Shown: positions 36,796-46,764, numbered from the stretch's first letter. The stretch is 64,000 bases of DNA from Candidatus Woesearchaeota archaeon CG10_big_fil_rev_8_21_14_0_10_37_12 (GCA_002762795.1 PCYA01000014.1:1-64000); one strand, 5' to 3'. The notes: generated by a model not told the origin, from the letters alone. A program made the numbers and translations.

Positions 36796-37446
36796 ATGAA
36801 ACTGGCAAGTATAAAAGCAATAGGTTTTGATTTAGATTATACACTATACCCGCAAAGCAAAGACATTCAAGAAAAAGTTGCTGATGAAGTAGCAAAACAC
36901 TTAGCAGGTGCTCAAAATCTACCGTTCGATGAAGCAAGAAAGAAATATGAGGAAACATATGCAAAGTTAAAAAGCGGCAAAGGAACACTACTCGCATTAG
37001 GCGTTGAAAATGCCCGAGAAGTCATGCAGAATTGTTTAGAATCTGCTGAACGTGTAGATTTCATAGAACAAAATGCAGAACTTGTGAAACTCATTGAACA
37101 GTTAAAAGAAAAAGTCGGCTGCGTTTTCCTCATAACTGGCAGTAGAAAGCATTTAGCAATTCCCATTCTTGAAAAGATCGGTTTGACAGAAAGCCATTTT
37201 GATCATGCAATTTATGGTCCTGACACTGAAGGTGATCATTTGATTAAGTTTAATGGAACAGCATTTGCAGAAATCGAAAGACTTACAGGTTTAAAACCAG
37301 AAGAACTTTGTTATGTGGGTGATAATCCAAAAATGGACATACATCCAGCGCATGCAAGAGGTTGGAAAACTATTTTAGTAAATGATAAAGATGATAAAGC
37401 AACAGTGTGTATTCAAGATATTTTGCATATTAAAGAACTAATTTAA
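36796..37446 (+). CDS. HAD-family hydrolase
   Basis: IGFDLDYTLYPQ...FLITGSRK...CYVGDNPKMDIHPAHARGWKTILVN. Confidence 0.9.
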   Translation: MKLASIKAIGFDLDYTLYPQSKDIQEKVADEVAKHLAGAQNLPFDEARKKYEETYAKLKSGKGTLLALGVENAREVMQNCLESAERVDFIEQNAELVKLIEQLKEKVGCVFLITGSRKHLAIPILEKIGLTESHFDHAIYGPDTEGDHLIKFNGTAFAEIERLTGLKPEELCYVGDNPKMDIHPAHARGWKTILVNDKDDKATVCIQDILHIKELI

Positions 37447-37705
37447 AGAGAGGATAGAAGCTCCTCTGGCTTTACCAGTTTCGCAATGTCCTCTCCTTAT
37501 CGCGAGTTTGCTCGCGTATTAGGAAATCTGAAATTTTGTTGTTTCCCAGATTTCCTATAAACCTCACCTGTGAATCTAAAAATTGAAAGCCAGACTGACG
37601 GTTTGCGCTTGCAAGTTTACTATAACTAGGGTGTTATAAAGAGGGGCAACCATTAGCCTAATGCGCGCAAGGAGCGCGACCCCTCTGTACTAATAATCCG
37701 ACAAA
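37446..37705. ncRNA. Candidate structured RNA (class unknown)
   Basis: Dense local hairpins: GAGAGGAT..GTCCTCTC, CTGG-CTTTA-CCAG, CGCGAG-TTTG-CTCGCG, GGAAATCTG..CAGATTTCC, GAGGGG..CCCCTC enclosing CATTAG/CTAATG and GCGC/GCGC; no credible ORF. Confidence 0.4.
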
Positions 37706-37725
37706 GAAGATTTTTCGCCAAAAGT

Positions 37726-38190
37726 TTAACTCCATGAAAACTTGTCTTTTACTGTTTGTATTTTGTGTCCTGCCCAGTATAACATTCCGCCAACAAATAA
37801 GTATGCTGCTGCAACGCTCATAATTGTTGGCACGCTATGACTAACGTACCATTCTGCCATGCTTTGTACTGCAAAGTTACCGCTGATACTGCTCATGCCA
37901 AGCAGTTCATCAAGTGTGACAAAACCAAAAATGAGTGTAAGTCCTCCCGGGATAAATACTGTTGCACCCATTGCTTTGAGTGTGTCTGGTATTGTTTCTT
38001 TTAATCTGTAAAGAACAAATGCGCTAACTAATACCAAAATAACTCCTATCCAGAAGTAGTGCGGGCTTGCATTCCATGGGCTTGTACTGGCTTCAAGTGC
38101 TGCAACAAATGATGGTTGCAATAGTGCAAAACCTGCAAATAGTGCAAGGTGCATGATTAAATGCCCTGCAGTATGATGAACAATCTTCAT
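37726..38190 (-). CDS. Multi-pass membrane protein
   Basis: 154 aa hydrophobic ORF. Confidence 0.7.
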   Translation of the reverse strand: MKIVHHTAGHLIMHLALFAGFALLQPSFVAALEASTSPWNASPHYFWIGVILVLVSAFVLYRLKETIPDTLKAMGATVFIPGGLTLIFGFVTLDELLGMSSISGNFAVQSMAEWYVSHSVPTIMSVAAAYLFVGGMLYWAGHKIQTVKDKFSWS

Positions 38191-38266
38191 AAATACTCTA
38201 AGATTGTTTATGTTTATAAGTGTTTTCTTGGAAAAACTTATTAAGAAGTATAGCGTTAATAAACAA

Positions 38267-38716
38267 ATGTTAAAAACAGGAGATAAAATTAAAGATTTTG
38301 AATTGCCCGATCAGAACGGTAAGTTAGTGAAGCTTTCTGATTTTAAAGACAAAACAATCATCATATATTTTTATCCGAAAGATATGACTCCTGGTTGCAC
38401 AGCAGAGGCTTGTTCTTTTAGAGATAATTTTTCTAAATTGAAAAAGAAAAGTGTTGTTGTGATTGGCATTAGCAAGGATTCTGAAAAATCGCATCAAAAA
38501 TTTATTGAGAAATATGACTTGCCGTTCACTTTGTTATCTGATCCTGACGCAAAAGTGATCAAAGCGTTTGGTGCGTGGGGAAAGAAGAAGTTTATGGGCA
38601 GAGAGTTTGATGGGATTTTGCGAAGTACATTTGTTATCAAAAATAACAAAATTATCAAAGTGTACGATAAAGTGAACTGTACAACACATGCAGAAGACTT
38701 ATTGAAAGATCTGTAA
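38267..38716 (+). CDS. bcp: Peroxiredoxin (Bcp type)
   Basis: YFYPKDMTPGCTAEACSFRDNF; start placed at MLKTGDKIKDFELPDQNGK. Confidence 0.93.
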   Translation: MLKTGDKIKDFELPDQNGKLVKLSDFKDKTIIIYFYPKDMTPGCTAEACSFRDNFSKLKKKSVVVIGISKDSEKSHQKFIEKYDLPFTLLSDPDAKVIKAFGAWGKKKFMGREFDGILRSTFVIKNNKIIKVYDKVNCTTHAEDLLKDL

Positions 38717-38755
38717 TTAAGCAAGCATTAATTTAGCAAGTTTATGAAGTTTATT

Positions 38756-38897
38756 ATTGCAAAGTTCGCAGGACTTTGCACTGGGGTTTAAAACCACGCC
38801 CAGCTGGAAGTCTCCAACTTCCAGCTTGCTCAGAAAATTACACACCTATACGATTTTTGTAATTTTCTGACATTTAGGGCGAACTTTGCAAGTAGAA
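38756..38897 (+). repeat. Palindromic element type 2, copy with nested double-hairpin insertion (nested about 38802-38872)
   Basis: ATTGCAAAGTTCGCAGGACTTTGCACTGGGGTTTAAAACCACGCCC // AGCTGGAAG...CTTGCTCAGAAAATTACA...TGTAATTTTCTGACAT // TTAGGGCGAACTTTGCAAGTAG. Confidence 0.88.
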
Positions 38898-38948
38898 AAA
38901 CGCACGATAAAATACCCCGACCTTCAGGTCGGGGAATAGTGCGTTTTT
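38898..38948. terminator. Long perfect hairpin, same as at 55171
   Basis: AAAAACGCACGATAAAATACCCCGACCTTCAGGTCGGGGAATAGTGCGTTTTT. Confidence 0.6.
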
Positions 38949-39021
38949 CTTTATCTTCAAGTAGTTTTAAAAAATAAGAAAATTGAGAAAAATAAACTTA
39001 TTCATGATAAACCAGCTTATA

Positions 39022-39219
39022 TTATGCTGTTTCTTTTTTTACGTTTACTGCTTTGGGACCTCTGTCGCCTTGTTCTACTTCAAATTCTACAACATCATTT
39101 TCTTTTATAGTTGCGCCTGCAGCTAGTCCTGATTGGTGTACAAAGTATTCTTTGCCGTCATCGCCTGCTATGAAGCCAAATCCCTTCATATCATTAAAAA
39201 ATTTTACTTTTCCTTTCAT
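39022..39219 (-). CDS. cspA: Cold shock domain protein
   Basis: MKGKVKFFNDMKGFGFIAGDDGKEYFVHQSGL. Confidence 0.95.
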   Translation of the reverse strand: MKGKVKFFNDMKGFGFIAGDDGKEYFVHQSGLAAGATIKENDVVEFEVEQGDRGPKAVNVKKETA

Positions 39220-39231
39220 GTTTTTTCCTCC

Positions 39232-39357
39232 TTAAGAGCGTGTTTTGTTCATTTTTGGTTGGCAGGTTTTACAACAAAGTACTTTTGCTTGATCTTTGCT
39301 GAGCACCATGCGCGTTTTGCATATTTTGCAGTTTTTTACTATATTGTAGTTTGCCAT
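39232..39357 (-). CDS. Small zinc-ribbon protein
   Basis: MANYNIVKNCKICKTRMVLSKDQAKVLCCKTCQPKMNKTRS (CxxC...CCxxC); start placed internally. Confidence 0.6.
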   Translation of the reverse strand: MANYNIVKNCKICKTRMVLSKDQAKVLCCKTCQPKMNKTRS

Positions 39358-39481
39358 GTTTTTCGAGAAATAATTAATGAATGTCAAAGAACTGATTTTG
39401 TTGTTTTTTCCACAAATTAACTGTTTCACATCACAAGGATAAGGCAGGGTTTTTAAATTATTCTACTTTTTAGTGCAATAA

Positions 39482-40039
39482 ATGCCTGAAAAATCAATCC
39501 ATCCAAAGTCTCGTAAAGCGTGGCGTTCTTGGTTGGAGAAAAATCATCTGAAAGAGAAGAAAGTATATCTCATAAAGTACAAGAAACATACAGGCAAGCC
39601 AACAATAGCAAACAAAGAAGCAATGGAAGAAGCTATTTGTTTTGGTTGGATTGATACAACAGTAAAAAGATTAGATGATTATACCTATCAGCAATGTTTT
39701 ATGCGCAGAACAGACAATAGCAGATGGAGCAATAATACATTAAAATATGCTAAAGAAATGATTGAACAGAGAAAAATGTCTGCAGAAGGGTTGAAACGAT
39801 ACAACGAAGGGTTGCAAAAACCTGTTATTGATCATAGTTTACCAAAGAATCCTGATGTTCCTGAAGATCTAAAAAAAGCGTTGGAAAAGAGCAAAGAAGC
39901 AAAAGAAAATTTCAACAATTTTGCTCCTTCTACGAGAAAAGTGTATATTTATTGGATTGAGAAAGCAAAGCGTCCTGAAACCAGAAAGAAGAGAATAGAA
40001 GAGACTGTGAGAAAGTCTGCTGAGAATAAGAAGTGGTAA
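39482..40039 (+). CDS. YdeI/OmpD-associated family protein
   Basis: SRKAWRSWLEKNHLKEKKVYLIKYKK...EEAICFGWIDTTVKRLDD. Confidence 0.85.
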   Translation: MPEKSIHPKSRKAWRSWLEKNHLKEKKVYLIKYKKHTGKPTIANKEAMEEAICFGWIDTTVKRLDDYTYQQCFMRRTDNSRWSNNTLKYAKEMIEQRKMSAEGLKRYNEGLQKPVIDHSLPKNPDVPEDLKKALEKSKEAKENFNNFAPSTRKVYIYWIEKAKRPETRKKRIEETVRKSAENKKW

Positions 40040-40078
40040 AACAGAAAAAATTAAAAGAATAAGAACGGTTCAAATGAC

Positions 40079-41089
40079 ATGAAAAGAGTGATTCTTTTAT
40101 TATGTATTGTTTTAGTTATTTCTTGTAGTGTTGAAGATACTAATGATTTTGAAGTGTTAGTTTCTGGTCTTGATACTCCTTGGGCGATTGATTTTCTTCC
40201 TGATGGCAAGATGATTTTTAGTGAGCGTGAAGGAAGAGTAAGTATTCTGGACAAAGGAGTTGTGCGCGAAGTTGGAACTATTGATGTTAGTGAACTTTCT
40301 GAGTCTGGCTTGATGGGTGTTGCTGTTGATCCTGAATTTAACACAAATCGATTTGTTTATTTGTATTACACGCATGAAACAGGCAATAAGGTTTCTCGTT
40401 TTACGCTTAATGATCAATTAGAAAATGAATTGGTTTTGTTGGATAACATTCCAAGTGCAATTTATCACGATGGTGGGAGAATCAAATTTGGTCCTGACGG
40501 CAAATTATATATTACGACTGGTGATGCAACAGAGCCGAGTTCTGCTCAAGATCTTAACTCAGTAGCAGGCAAGATTTTACGAATAAACAAAGATGGGACA
40601 ATTCCTGATGACAATCCATTTGGAAATTATGTTTTTTCATATGGTCATAGAAATTCACAAGGTATTGCTTGGCATCCAGTAACAAATGATTTGTTTGTTT
40701 CTGAACATGGGCCTACTAGAAACGATGAAATTAATATTATCACTAAAGGGAAGAATTATGGCTGGCCTGCCGAGTGTACAGGTGTGCCAGATGGCTTTAC
40801 AAACCCTATCAGATGTTTTACTGAGTTCACGCTTGCTCCTGCAGGAATCGCAATTCATAACAACGTGTTGTATGTTGCTGCGTTGCGCGGTGCGCAAGTG
40901 AGAATGCTTGTGCTTGGAGATGATCATAAGACAATTGTTGAAGAAAAAGTGCTGTTTAATGATTTAGGAAGAGTTCGCGATGTTGTTATGCACGATGGTT
41001 ATTTGTACATTGCAACGAGTAATTGGGATGGCCGTGGTATTCCTCATTCTGGTGATGATAAAATTCTTCGTATAAAGTTAACAAGATAA
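40079..41089 (+). CDS. PQQ-dependent sugar dehydrogenase-like (GSDH) lipoprotein
   Basis: GLDTPWAIDFLPDGKMIFSEREGRV...GLMGVAVDPEF...YGHRNSQGIAWHP...FVSEHGP. Confidence 0.92.
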   Translation: MKRVILLLCIVLVISCSVEDTNDFEVLVSGLDTPWAIDFLPDGKMIFSEREGRVSILDKGVVREVGTIDVSELSESGLMGVAVDPEFNTNRFVYLYYTHETGNKVSRFTLNDQLENELVLLDNIPSAIYHDGGRIKFGPDGKLYITTGDATEPSSAQDLNSVAGKILRINKDGTIPDDNPFGNYVFSYGHRNSQGIAWHPVTNDLFVSEHGPTRNDEINIITKGKNYGWPAECTGVPDGFTNPIRCFTEFTLAPAGIAIHNNVLYVAALRGAQVRMLVLGDDHKTIVEEKVLFNDLGRVRDVVMHDGYLYIATSNWDGRGIPHSGDDKILRIKLTR

Positions 41090-41128
41090 ATAGAAGAAAT
41101 TAAAAAGATACGTTAATTTTAGTTTGTT

Positions 41129-41998
41129 ATGAAACGAGCATTAGTTTTGTTAATTTTTTGTTCATTGATAGTTTCTGCTCTTCCTCAATCACAAGGTTTT
41201 GTGAATGATTTTGCAAATATTCTGTCTTCTGAAGACGAGCTAAGGCTTTCAAGTTTGATTGATTCTATTGAAAAAAATACAAGTGTTGAAATTGCAATTG
41301 TTATAATTCCTGAATTAACTGACAAGTCTATTGAGGAAGAAGGTCTTGCTTATTTGGAGGGTTGGGGCGTTGGTAAAAAGGACAAAGATAATGGCATAGT
41401 AATAGTGATTGCGCCAAACGACAGAAAGTATCGTATTGAAACTGGCTATGGTATGGAAGGTATTATTCCTGATAGTATTTCTGGCCGGCTTGGCAGAGAT
41501 ATTCTTGTTCCTGCATTCAGAGAAGAAAAATATGGCGAAGGTTTGTATCAGTTAGTGTTGGCTATTCAGGGTTTTGTTGGCGATGATCCTGCAATTGTTG
41601 AAAAATACAGTTTAGAAGAAGGCACGTTTGCTGCTGATACTATTTTGATTTTCTTTGGAGTTGTTGCGTTTTTAATGCTTGTTGGTTATACTGATGGTAT
41701 TAAAAAAAAATGGCTACGTTGGACAGTATTTGGTACGAGTAATACCTTGCTTGCATTGCTTATTTTATTGTTCGCGTTTGCAATTGCATCCTTTATTTTT
41801 GGCATATTTGGTTTTATTTTGCTTGTATTTGGCCCCGTTATTTTTTACTTCTTAAGCAAATCTCCTGGCAATTTTGGAAAAGGCAATAATGGTGGCGGTT
41901 TTATTTGGTTTGGCGGTCCTGGTGGAGGTTTTGGTGGCTCTGGCGGAGGTTTTGGTGGCGGTTCTGGTGGTGGCGGAGGAAGTAGTGGTGGTTGGTAA
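41129..41998 (+). CDS. TPM-domain (YgcG-like) membrane protein
   Basis: GFVNDFANILSSEDELRLSSLIDSIEKNTSVEIAIVIIPEL; Gly-rich GGSSGGW end. Confidence 0.9.
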   Translation: MKRALVLLIFCSLIVSALPQSQGFVNDFANILSSEDELRLSSLIDSIEKNTSVEIAIVIIPELTDKSIEEEGLAYLEGWGVGKKDKDNGIVIVIAPNDRKYRIETGYGMEGIIPDSISGRLGRDILVPAFREEKYGEGLYQLVLAIQGFVGDDPAIVEKYSLEEGTFAADTILIFFGVVAFLMLVGYTDGIKKKWLRWTVFGTSNTLLALLILLFAFAIASFIFGIFGFILLVFGPVIFYFLSKSPGNFGKGNNGGGFIWFGGPGGGFGGSGGGFGGGSGGGGGSSGGW

Positions 41999-42045
41999 TG
42001 AAATAGACCAAAATTATTTTATAATCAGTAAACTAAATATCTATT

Positions 42046-42204
42046 ATGACTGAACTGCTATTCTTTCTCATCGCGTTTATTGCAACTGTATTTGGCAAGC
42101 ACATTCTTTCTAAAGAGCGTGAGCTTTCTGATTGGGCAAAAGATGAGCTTGCAAAAGCCAGAACAGAGTCTGAATCAGAAGCGGTGAAAATAGAAGATGT
42201 TTGA
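42046..42204 (+). CDS. Small single-TM protein (52 aa)
   Basis: MTELLFFLIAFIATVFGKHILSKERELSDWAKDELAKARTESESEAVKIEDV*. Confidence 0.5.
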   Translation: MTELLFFLIAFIATVFGKHILSKERELSDWAKDELAKARTESESEAVKIEDV

Positions 42205-42343
42205 AGCTAGGCTCTCTTCTCAACCTCAAAAATTTTTTAAAAGGCAAGATACGCACAGTTACATACTGGGTTTTAGAGCACAGAGGAAAAGTGTATAACT
42301 GAAAAAGCAACATTTTTAAGCTAATGCTATATTCAAGACAACA

Positions 42344-42928
42344 ATGGCAAAGAACAAGTTTAAATTGAAGCCTTGGATGTGGATTTTAGCTATTGTAGTT
42401 ATTCTTGGTATTTGGTTTTTTGCCAGTTACAATAGTTTAGTGCGATTAGAAATTTCTTCTGAGAAGGCTTGGCAGGATGTTGAAGTTCAATATCAAAGAA
42501 GGTTTGATTTGATTCCTAATTTAGTTGAAACAGTAAAAGGGTATGCTGCTCATGAAGAGGGAGTGTTCACGACTGTTACTGAAGCGCGCAGTCAGTGGCA
42601 GAAGGCAAAGGTTTCTGGTGATGTTGCTGGCCAATTAGTTGCTGCATCGCAGCTTGATGTTGGTCTTGGCAGGTTGATTGCTGTTGCTGAAGGTTATCCT
42701 GATTTGAAAGCATCACAAAACTTTTTAGCATTACAGGATCAACTTGAAGGTACTGAAAATCGTATTTCTGTTTCACGAACAAGATTTAATGCAGCAGTTG
42801 CAGATTATAACTACAAAATTCGTAGAATTCCAACAAACATTGTAGCTGGCTTGTTTGGTTTTGAGAGAAAACAAATGTTTGAAGCAGTCCAAGGTGCTGA
42901 AGAAGTTGTTAAAGTTGATTTCTCGTAG
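42344..42928 (+). CDS. lemA: LemA family protein
   Basis: YNSLVRLEISSEKAWQDVEVQYQRRFDLIPNLVETVKGYAAHE. Confidence 0.96.
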   Translation: MAKNKFKLKPWMWILAIVVILGIWFFASYNSLVRLEISSEKAWQDVEVQYQRRFDLIPNLVETVKGYAAHEEGVFTTVTEARSQWQKAKVSGDVAGQLVAASQLDVGLGRLIAVAEGYPDLKASQNFLALQDQLEGTENRISVSRTRFNAAVADYNYKIRRIPTNIVAGLFGFERKQMFEAVQGAEEVVKVDFS

Positions 42929-42974
42929 CAAAATACACAAAAAATTTTTATTCTCTAAAATAATCAGCAAGTGT

Positions 42975-43283
42975 ATGGGCGTTCACGTATTTGAATGGGA
43001 AAAAGAACATACACCGAAAGAGCCAGAGTTAGAAGTTATGCTTGAGAAAAAAGGAGTGAACTCATACCGTTTTGTGATGGAAAAAAATGAAGTGTATGGC
43101 GCGCACAGTCATGATAAAGATGAAATTCGCGTTGTTGTGTATGGCGAGGTAGAATTTTGTGCTGATGGCAGGCAACATATTTTGAAACCTGGCGATAGGA
43201 TTCATATTGGTGCAGGAACAGTGCATACTGTGCAAAATTTAGCTCCGTACCAGAGTGTGTTGTTGGGAGGGGCGAAAGAATAG
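42975..43283 (+). CDS. Cupin-domain protein
   Basis: YGAHSHDKDEIRVVVYGEVEFCADGRQHILKPGDRIHIGAGTVHTV. Confidence 0.87.
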   Translation: MGVHVFEWEKEHTPKEPELEVMLEKKGVNSYRFVMEKNEVYGAHSHDKDEIRVVVYGEVEFCADGRQHILKPGDRIHIGAGTVHTVQNLAPYQSVLLGGAKE

Positions 43284-43284
43284 T

Positions 43285-43680
43285 TCAATCAGATTTTATT
43301 TCAGTTACTTGTTTGTTAGTAAGGTATATGCCAATAGAACCAGCAATCATTGATGGTAAAGTCGGATCACTATCATTAGTAAGAAGAGCATAAGTATAAA
43401 AAAGTCCAGTAACTGTAAGAGAGAACAAATTTGCGTTAAGTCGGCCATATTTCCCAGAAGATTTTGTTATATAATCAACTCCTTTAGCATATATGAGATT
43501 TGTCACTGCAAAAAAAGGCACATTTTTTATGGCATCCTCAAGCCCTGCAGAAACATCTTTTGTTTGAGCTGTAATAAGTGCAAAATTTAATGCTGTTTGG
43601 GCAGAAGTATATCTGACAAAAGAACATTTGATATTATTCCATTCATTCACTAAGCTTTCTAGATTACTGTTTTCGCTCAT
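43285..43680 (-). CDS. Hypothetical membrane protein
   Basis: ORF MSENSNLESLVNEWNNIKCSF... Confidence 0.5.
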   Translation of the reverse strand: MSENSNLESLVNEWNNIKCSFVRYTSAQTALNFALITAQTKDVSAGLEDAIKNVPFFAVTNLIYAKGVDYITKSSGKYGRLNANLFSLTVTGLFYTYALLTNDSDPTLPSMIAGSIGIYLTNKQVTEIKSD

Positions 43681-43772
43681 CTAACATTTGATAAAACGCC
43701 GAATAATAAAATACGCCATCCATATTTTTACAATAATAAAGTTTATAAAGAAATAAGCTTAATAATAGTAAA

Positions 43773-44705
43773 ATGAATGCGTTAGATACTAAAATATTGT
43801 TTGAATTGACCAAGAACTCAAGAATTCCATTAACCATGTTAGCAAAAAAGCTCAAGCGCTCAAGAGAAGTCATAACATACAGAATAAACAAGCTGAAAAA
43901 AGAAGGCAATATCATAGCTTTTATAACAGAAATAGATACAAGTAAACTGGGTTTTGTTGCATCTGCAGTCTTTATTAATATTCGGCTAAAACGTCATAAG
44001 GAATTCAAAGAATACTTAGCAAAACAGAATTTTATTTCTTGGGCAGGAGCTCATTGTGGTTTGTACAGTTTTGGTTTTTCAATTTATGGCAAAGATTTAG
44101 ATGATATTGATAAGAAATTCTTTGAGTTGCATAAAAGGTTCAAAGACGATATTGTTGATTATTGGACAAGAGTGCATAAAGATACTTTTTTCTTTTATGA
44201 GAAATGTTTTGGTAGAGGGGAACAAAAGAAAATAAAAAGTTCTGAAGAACATATCGATAATAAAGATAAATTAATTCTTAAATTGTTAGCAAAAAACTCT
44301 AGAATCGAGGCAGTAAGAATTGCAGAGCAAGTAAAATTAACTGCTCCTGCTGTTGCACATAAGATAAAAAGATTAGAAAATGCAGGAGTTATTAAGAAAT
44401 ATTCTCTTTTTATCAATTTGTCAAAGTTAAACATCATGCAATATAGTGTATTTATTCTGAACAAAAATATGGAAGTAAGAGAAAACTTGTTGGCATATCT
44501 TAAAGAGCATATGAATATTTCTTTTGTTGCCACATATGTTAGTGACCTTGTAATTGAGTGTGGCATTTTAGTTTCTAATCCTTACAAATTGCGTGATTAT
44601 TTGCTAGAAATTGAAAATAAATTTCCAGATAATAGAATAACGCATATTTTCCTTCTTCAAGAAGAATTCTTTTCTGTTGGAGCTCCTGATTGTGTTTTTT
44701 GTTAA
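43773..44705 (+). CDS. Lrp/AsnC-family regulator with two AsnC-type HTH domains
   Basis: DTKILFELTKNSRIPLTMLAKKLKRSREVITYRINKLKKEGNI and DKLILKLLAKNSRIEAVRIAEQVKLTAPAVAHKIKRLENAGVI. Confidence 0.88.
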   Translation: MNALDTKILFELTKNSRIPLTMLAKKLKRSREVITYRINKLKKEGNIIAFITEIDTSKLGFVASAVFINIRLKRHKEFKEYLAKQNFISWAGAHCGLYSFGFSIYGKDLDDIDKKFFELHKRFKDDIVDYWTRVHKDTFFFYEKCFGRGEQKKIKSSEEHIDNKDKLILKLLAKNSRIEAVRIAEQVKLTAPAVAHKIKRLENAGVIKKYSLFINLSKLNIMQYSVFILNKNMEVRENLLAYLKEHMNISFVATYVSDLVIECGILVSNPYKLRDYLLEIENKFPDNRITHIFLLQEEFFSVGAPDCVFC

Positions 44706-44743
44706 GCAAAACTATTTAAAACACAACATATTACTCAATTAAA

Positions 44744-44932
44744 ATGAAAATCAGCAGACATGTAGTTTGGGAAATTGTTCTTGTTATTGCGTCTGTTTTT
44801 GTGTTTAGAAGCTTGTGGACTTTGATGGATCGTGTTGAGTTGTTTAATAACAGCGCAATTCTCGGAGTTTTTCTTATCGCAGGCTTAGTGTTCACTAGCA
44901 TTTCGCTTTACAAGTTAACGCATGCTGATTAA
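44744..44932 (+). CDS. Small membrane protein
   Basis: 62 aa ORF, two TM segments. Confidence 0.5.
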   Translation: MKISRHVVWEIVLVIASVFVFRSLWTLMDRVELFNNSAILGVFLIAGLVFTSISLYKLTHAD

Positions 44933-44992
44933 ATCAGAATGTCGGAAAAACAGAAGGAATGTTTTAAAAAGTAACTTTTTGCAGTTAAAAGT

Positions 44993-45778
44993 ATGGGCTA
45001 TACTTATCTTGGGGAGGGGCTTTCTACAATCGCGATCGAGTATGGTGAAAGAGTTGTTAAAATAGGTAAATGCGGTCAGAGAGACCTTGCCTCGTGTGAA
45101 AAGGTTCGTATAGCGCACGATAGATATATATCAAACTTAGAGCAGGCAGGAGTGAGAACGCTTGTAGAACTGTGTTATTCTAGTCTACAAGGATCAAGAA
45201 ATCACGTTGTTGTCGTAGAAAGAAACGCTCGCAGTAATGTACTATCAAATATCTTGGCTAATTCATATTCTGCTGATTGTAAAGACTATTTAAGTGAGTT
45301 AATTGAGAATCTTAAGTTAGTATATGATCGCAACAGGCGAAATATAGTGCAAGTTGGCGTGTGTAGTAAGCTTTCTAGTTGGTGCAGAGAAGACGGGCGT
45401 TTAGTCTATCTTGATACTTTTCCTCCATTTATTGATGATGGCTCTTTTGGAGAATTATTTTCGTTGCATTATGGATTGCCTGGTTGTTTTAAATTTGTTG
45501 CTGGCATTGTTAAGGCAAGTCATTTTGATGTAGATAAACAAATCGGTAAAATCATAGCAGATGTTAGTTCGTGTGATTCTGGTTTAGAACTGGGATATTT
45601 TGCACGCCAGCAAGCAATGCGGGTGTTTAATGCTAAACGGCGTTCTTTAGAAAGATTAAATGTGCAAGGCTTGCAAAAAAGTTCGTCTTATAAGAGATTT
45701 AAAAGATTTATTGCACGGAAATTACTGGATAATTCTTCATTTGTACCTGATTTCTGCAAGCTTGAAGAACGTTTATAA
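44993..45778 (+). CDS. Hypothetical protein, possibly kinase-like fold
   Basis: YLGEGLSTIAIEYGERVVKIGKC resembles a Gly-loop/Lys strand; no other motif certain. Confidence 0.5.
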   Translation: MGYTYLGEGLSTIAIEYGERVVKIGKCGQRDLASCEKVRIAHDRYISNLEQAGVRTLVELCYSSLQGSRNHVVVVERNARSNVLSNILANSYSADCKDYLSELIENLKLVYDRNRRNIVQVGVCSKLSSWCREDGRLVYLDTFPPFIDDGSFGELFSLHYGLPGCFKFVAGIVKASHFDVDKQIGKIIADVSSCDSGLELGYFARQQAMRVFNAKRRSLERLNVQGLQKSSSYKRFKRFIARKLLDNSSFVPDFCKLEERL

Positions 45779-46733
45779 GCTCTTTCAAATTATCAGCTCG
45801 GGAAATTCCTTCTCTTACCCTCGCACTTCCTTCCAGTCCTTTTGTAAAACTCATTGCATGAGTTTTGATGATATTAAAAGGAAGTTCATATTTTTTTGCG
45901 AGTTCTAAAAATTCAAAGAATTGTTTTATTTTGTCAATAGATTCATACGTTCCTGTTTTTAGATAATCATTAACTTGCTGAAAAATTGCAGGGTTCCCTA
46001 TTGCTCCGCGTGCAATCAGCACATAATCTACTCTTGTTTCTTCAATTCTTTTTTTAACATCTTCAGGAGAAAAAACATCACCATTACCAATCACAGGAAT
46101 GCTCACTGCTTCTTTTACTTGCTTAATAACACTCCAATCTGCTTTTCCAGAATACCCTTGTTTTTGTGTTCTACCGTGCACGCCAATCGCAGCAGCTCCA
46201 GCATCTTCTGCAAGTTTTGCTATTTCAACAGCATTCATATGTTGTTCATCTATTCCAGATCTTATTTTCAGTGTAACAGGCTTGTTTACTGCACTTGCAA
46301 GTTTATTAATAAAAAAACTTATTTTTTCAGGATTGTTTAATAATGCGCTTCCGCTTCCTGTTTTGATAACTTTCCATGCTGGGCAACCGCAATTAATATC
46401 AATTATATCAAAGTCATCCTCTATTTGCCTTGCAGCATCTACTACATCTTGTACAGAATTTCCAAATAATTGTACTGCGACTGGTTTTTCTATTAGATCT
46501 GTTCGCAGCATAAGCAAGGATTTTTCATTGCCTCTAACTATTGCAGTTCCGCTGACAAATTCTGTGTACGTTAACCCTGCTCCATATTGTTTAGCAAGTG
46601 TTCTGAAAGCTACATCTGTTACTCCTGCCATTGGGCTTAAGAGCGCTTTTGATGTTAGTTTTGGAAAAGATGATCCCATGATAGAACTCGACAAAGTGCG
46701 ATTTATAAATGTAACACTTGGCAGATTTTGCAT
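45708..46733 (-). CDS. dus: tRNA-dihydrouridine synthase
   Basis: SPMAGVTDVAFRTLAKQYGAGLTYTEFVSG...DINCGCPAWKVIKTGSGSALL...GVHGRTQKQGYSGKADW. Confidence 0.95.
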   Translation of the reverse strand: MQNLPSVTFINRTLSSSIMGSSFPKLTSKALLSPMAGVTDVAFRTLAKQYGAGLTYTEFVSGTAIVRGNEKSLLMLRTDLIEKPVAVQLFGNSVQDVVDAARQIEDDFDIIDINCGCPAWKVIKTGSGSALLNNPEKISFFINKLASAVNKPVTLKIRSGIDEQHMNAVEIAKLAEDAGAAAIGVHGRTQKQGYSGKADWSVIKQVKEAVSIPVIGNGDVFSPEDVKKRIEETRVDYVLIARGAIGNPAIFQQVNDYLKTGTYESIDKIKQFFEFLELAKKYELPFNIIKTHAMSFTKGLEGSARVREGISRADNLKELINVLQACRNQVQMKNYPVISVQ

Positions 46734-46764
46734 GAGTAAAAAGATTCAATCCTGCTAAGTTTAG

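Noticed and set aside
37446-37705. Assignment to RNase P RNA or SRP RNA
   Set aside because: Could not find the conserved P4 or helix 8 motifs on either strand by eye; left as unidentified structured region.
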